From NCBI GenBank assembly GCA_913009285.1, contig CAJVYE010000104.1:1-5043 (forward strand): 5,043 nt of DNA, read 5' to 3'. Shown in pieces: positions 4,935 to 5,043 of the stretch. Each line of letters starts with the position of its first letter. Position 1 is the stretch's first letter. This DNA is from an uncultured Nitrospirota bacterium. GTDB lineage: Bacteria > Nitrospinota > Nitrospinia > SZUA-224. The translations under genes and the position numbers were made by a program. The notes beneath the pieces are model-generated. The model made no database searches. It was not told the DNA's origin and saw only the letters and a program-made list of their open reading frames with translations.

Positions 4935-5043
4935 AAAAAAAAAAAGAATAAAGAAAAAAAGAAAAAAGAAAGAAAAAGATCGGAAGAGTACACGTATGAA
5001 CTGCACTAGAGTAGTAGTAACACACTCAGATGACAGCATGATT
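4935..5043. other. Poly-A read-through and degraded Read 2 adapter
   Basis: An A-rich run with scattered G and T (4935-4976) leads into AGATCGGAAGAG (4977-4988). Then comes a mutated version of the TruSeq Read 2 adapter (ACACGTATGAACT where ACACGTCTGAACT is expected), followed by noise. It is not genomic. Confidence 0.9.

Noticed and set aside
4746..5039. Minus-strand open frame of 97 codons at the right end
   Set aside because: About half is adapter and poly-A noise and the rest is antisense to the LamG repeat.

Overview
The window is one short assembled contig from a low-GC bacterium, and both ends are technical. Genomic sequence runs only from about 189 to 4876. Bases 131-188 are the 58-base Illumina P5/Read-1 adapter, and 4877-4934 are its exact reverse complement. 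Bases 1-130 and 4935-5043 are read-through noise beyond those adapters. Every reading frame touching the ends must be trimmed: protein tails such as IGRASCRERV or NDTATTEIYTLSLHDALPI are translated adapter.

Layout of the genomic part: (1) 190-393, + strand, the C-terminal two thirds of the RNA polymerase omega subunit (rpoZ), cut by the adapter, followed by a weak hairpin and T-run. (2) 434-1336, - strand, a complete 300-residue sigma-32-like (RpoH-type) sigma factor, convergent with rpoZ. (3) 1408-3147, - strand, a 579-residue fusion of IspH (HMBPP reductase, last step of the MEP isoprenoid pathway) with a membrane UbiA-type prenyltransferase domain. It lies 71 bp upstream of the sigma factor on the same strand, so the two may be co-transcribed. 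(4) 3148-3705, a non-coding divergent region. It holds a roughly 260-bp nested palindromic element next to the ispH start, then a near-consensus sigma-70 promoter whose -10 box lies inside an 8+8 bp dyad. (5) 3706-4875, + strand, a secreted protein of tandem LamG/ConA-like lectin domains, cut by the adapter inside the second domain.

The organism is a diderm-type bacterium using the MEP pathway. An RpoH-type sigma factor, an omega of the 'KGAEPLV' type and an IspH-UbiA fusion suggest a deltaproteobacterial or related uncultivated lineage. That is inference and taxonomic certainty is low.

Functionally the left half combines transcription machinery (omega, alternative sigma) with isoprenoid metabolism. 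The fusion would link synthesis of the C5 precursors IPP/DMAPP to a prenyl-transfer step at the membrane, probably for a quinone or other lipid. The lectin-like protein is transcribed separately and divergently. The points most worth following are the fusion with its altered first Asp-rich motif, the nested palindrome, the dyad over the lectin promoter, and the sharply mosaic identity of the two LamG repeats.
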